A stretch of 5,481 bases of DNA from an uncultured Dehalococcoidia bacterium. Lineage in GTDB: Bacteria > Chloroflexota > Dehalococcoidia > Tepidiformales > Tepidiformaceae. Shown piece by piece: positions 4,778 to 5,481 of this stretch. Position 1 is the stretch's first letter. Each line of letters begins with the position of its first letter. The stretch lies in assembly GCA_937954195.1 (NCBI GenBank), contig CALFYR010000193.1:1-5481 (forward strand), written 5' to 3'. The notes under the pieces are model-generated. The model made no database searches, was not told the DNA's origin, and was given only the letters and a program-made list of their open reading frames with translations. Made by a program: the position numbers and the translations under genes.

Positions 4778-5481
4778 ATGGCAGGCGGACGCAGGCTGAC
4801 ACGCGTAGTCCGGAGGCAAACACCGGGCAACGGTAACAAGGCTGCCACGACCGCGACGAAACCGGCGATTCACCACGGACACAGCGCGGCGCCGGGCCTT
4901 CAGCGGCTGAAGGAGCTGCAATCGACGCTCGGGAACCAGAAGATGCAAAGCATCCTGGAGAAGAAGCCCGATCCGGTTTCGGACGAGGCCCTGAAAGCCG
5001 ACCTGGAGAAGCAGGCGCGGCGCGAGTTCCTGCAGGTGGTGGAGCGGATTCCGAGCCTGCTCGGCCCGACAAGCCAGTTGCTCGGGATGACGCCGGGGCC
5101 GATCGAGACGTCGCCGCTGCAGAGCGTGGCGCTCCAGGGACTTACCGAAACAGCGGCGTTGCTCAGCCGGCTGGACGTTGCCATCGAAATGTACGAACGG
5201 TCCGGGAATGACATCACCGAGATCCAGACCATCGTGGCCATCCGGGCGCAGCTCAGCACGTTGATGTTCTTCCTGAAGCAAATTGCAGTGGGGGCGCCGA
5301 TGGGGCCGCTGGCGCACCAGGCGGTGATGGAGGCGCTGCAGGAGTGCAATCGCTACCAGGTGGAACTGGCGACAAAGCAGGCGATGGCGAACCTGCCACA
5401 GCAGCCCGAGGACACCGGCGGCGCGGATGGCGACGCCCAGAAGAAGCTGGTGCTGGGCGAAATGCTGCGGCGGCTCTACCT
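4778..5481 (+). CDS. Partial ORF with eCIS-cargo-like N-terminal motif, function unknown
   Basis: Open from ATG 4778 to the window edge with no stop: 234 complete codons, 3' end missing. Residues 1-40 are basic and disordered (MAGGRRLTRVVRRQ, then Gly/Ala/Thr/His-rich). Residues 41-60 contain LQSTLGNQKMQSIL (47-60), matching the LQ-x3-GN-x2-[MV]-x2-[IL]L pattern found at the N-termini of DUF4157 and other proteins encoded near extracellular contractile injection systems. Residues 64-205 are predicted helical with no catalytic motif I recognise; 206-220 is a Pro/Gln/Gly/Asp linker (QQPEDTGGADGD); a new charged helix begins at 221. No signal peptide or membrane segment is visible. Codon use (G/C-ending) and a continuous amphipathic pattern support a real gene, though no sequence family was recognised for the main body. 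The visible part may be a leader and helical spacer for a C-terminal domain beyond the window. Confidence 0.75.
   Translation, partial: MAGGRRLTRVVRRQTPGNGNKAATTATKPAIHHGHSAAPGLQRLKELQSTLGNQKMQSILEKKPDPVSDEALKADLEKQARREFLQVVERIPSLLGPTSQLLGMTPGPIETSPLQSVALQGLTETAALLSRLDVAIEMYERSGNDITEIQTIVAIRAQLSTLMFFLKQIAVGAPMGPLAHQAVMEALQECNRYQVELATKQAMANLPQQPEDTGGADGDAQKKLVLGEMLRRLY

Noticed and set aside
4767..4799. 10-codon mini-ORF (MLRAWQADAG) overlapping the terminal gene start
   Set aside because: AGGAG is only 1 nt from its ATG, too close to function, and the ATG is better explained as part of a TATGCT -10-like hexamer.
4754..5317. 187-aa minus-strand open frame opposite the terminal gene
   Set aside because: The + strand frame is uninterrupted to the window edge with a better protein-like composition and a recognisable motif; the minus frame is Arg/Leu/His/Gln-rich with no domain.
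1..5481. tRNA or rRNA genes, CRISPR arrays, insertion sequences, att sites or riboswitches
   Set aside because: No cloverleaf, regularly spaced repeats, transposase-like protein, terminal inverted repeats or recognisable aptamer core was seen on either strand.

Overview
This is a GC-rich bacterial window with tightly packed genes, short intergenic gaps and strong G/C preference at third codon positions. There is no rRNA, tRNA, CRISPR array, insertion sequence or phage signature. Two start codons lacking a well-placed Shine-Dalgarno carry a TANNCT hexamer exactly 6 nt upstream, as in leaderless transcripts. With the gene content, this is compatible with Chloroflexota or a GC-rich actinobacterium; I cannot fix the taxon from sequence alone.

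Layout: (1) Positions 1-150 are most likely non-coding and hold a perfect 12-bp hairpin. (2) Positions 151-1509 (+) encode a CehA/McbA-type PHP-fold metallohydrolase. (3) Positions 1466-2143 (-) encode a MerR-family regulator, whose 3' end overlaps the metallohydrolase 3' end by 44 bp in convergent orientation. (4) Positions 2144-2224 form a divergent control region with two tandem 15-bp palindromes; the first is centred in the -35/-10 spacer, the usual MerR-family arrangement. (5) A rightward cluster follows: a previously uncalled 55-aa small protein (2225-2392), an ABC ATPase (2395-3327), an ABC-2 permease (3324-4175, ATGA overlap) and a DUF4188 / ABM-type putative monooxygenase (4240-4749). 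(6) From 4778 an open reading frame runs off the right edge. It has a basic, disordered N-terminus followed by an LQ-x3-GN-x2-[MV]-x2-[IL]L motif like that at the N-termini of DUF4157 and other proteins linked to extracellular contractile injection systems.

Working model (inference): the MerR protein senses a small hydrophobic or toxic molecule and controls the divergent small-ORF/ABC/DUF4188 cluster, giving export plus oxidative modification of the ligand. The metallohydrolase is on the other side of the regulator and may be unrelated. The terminal gene is not clearly part of the cluster. The least-described elements are the 55-aa protein, the double-palindrome operator and the possible injection-system cargo.
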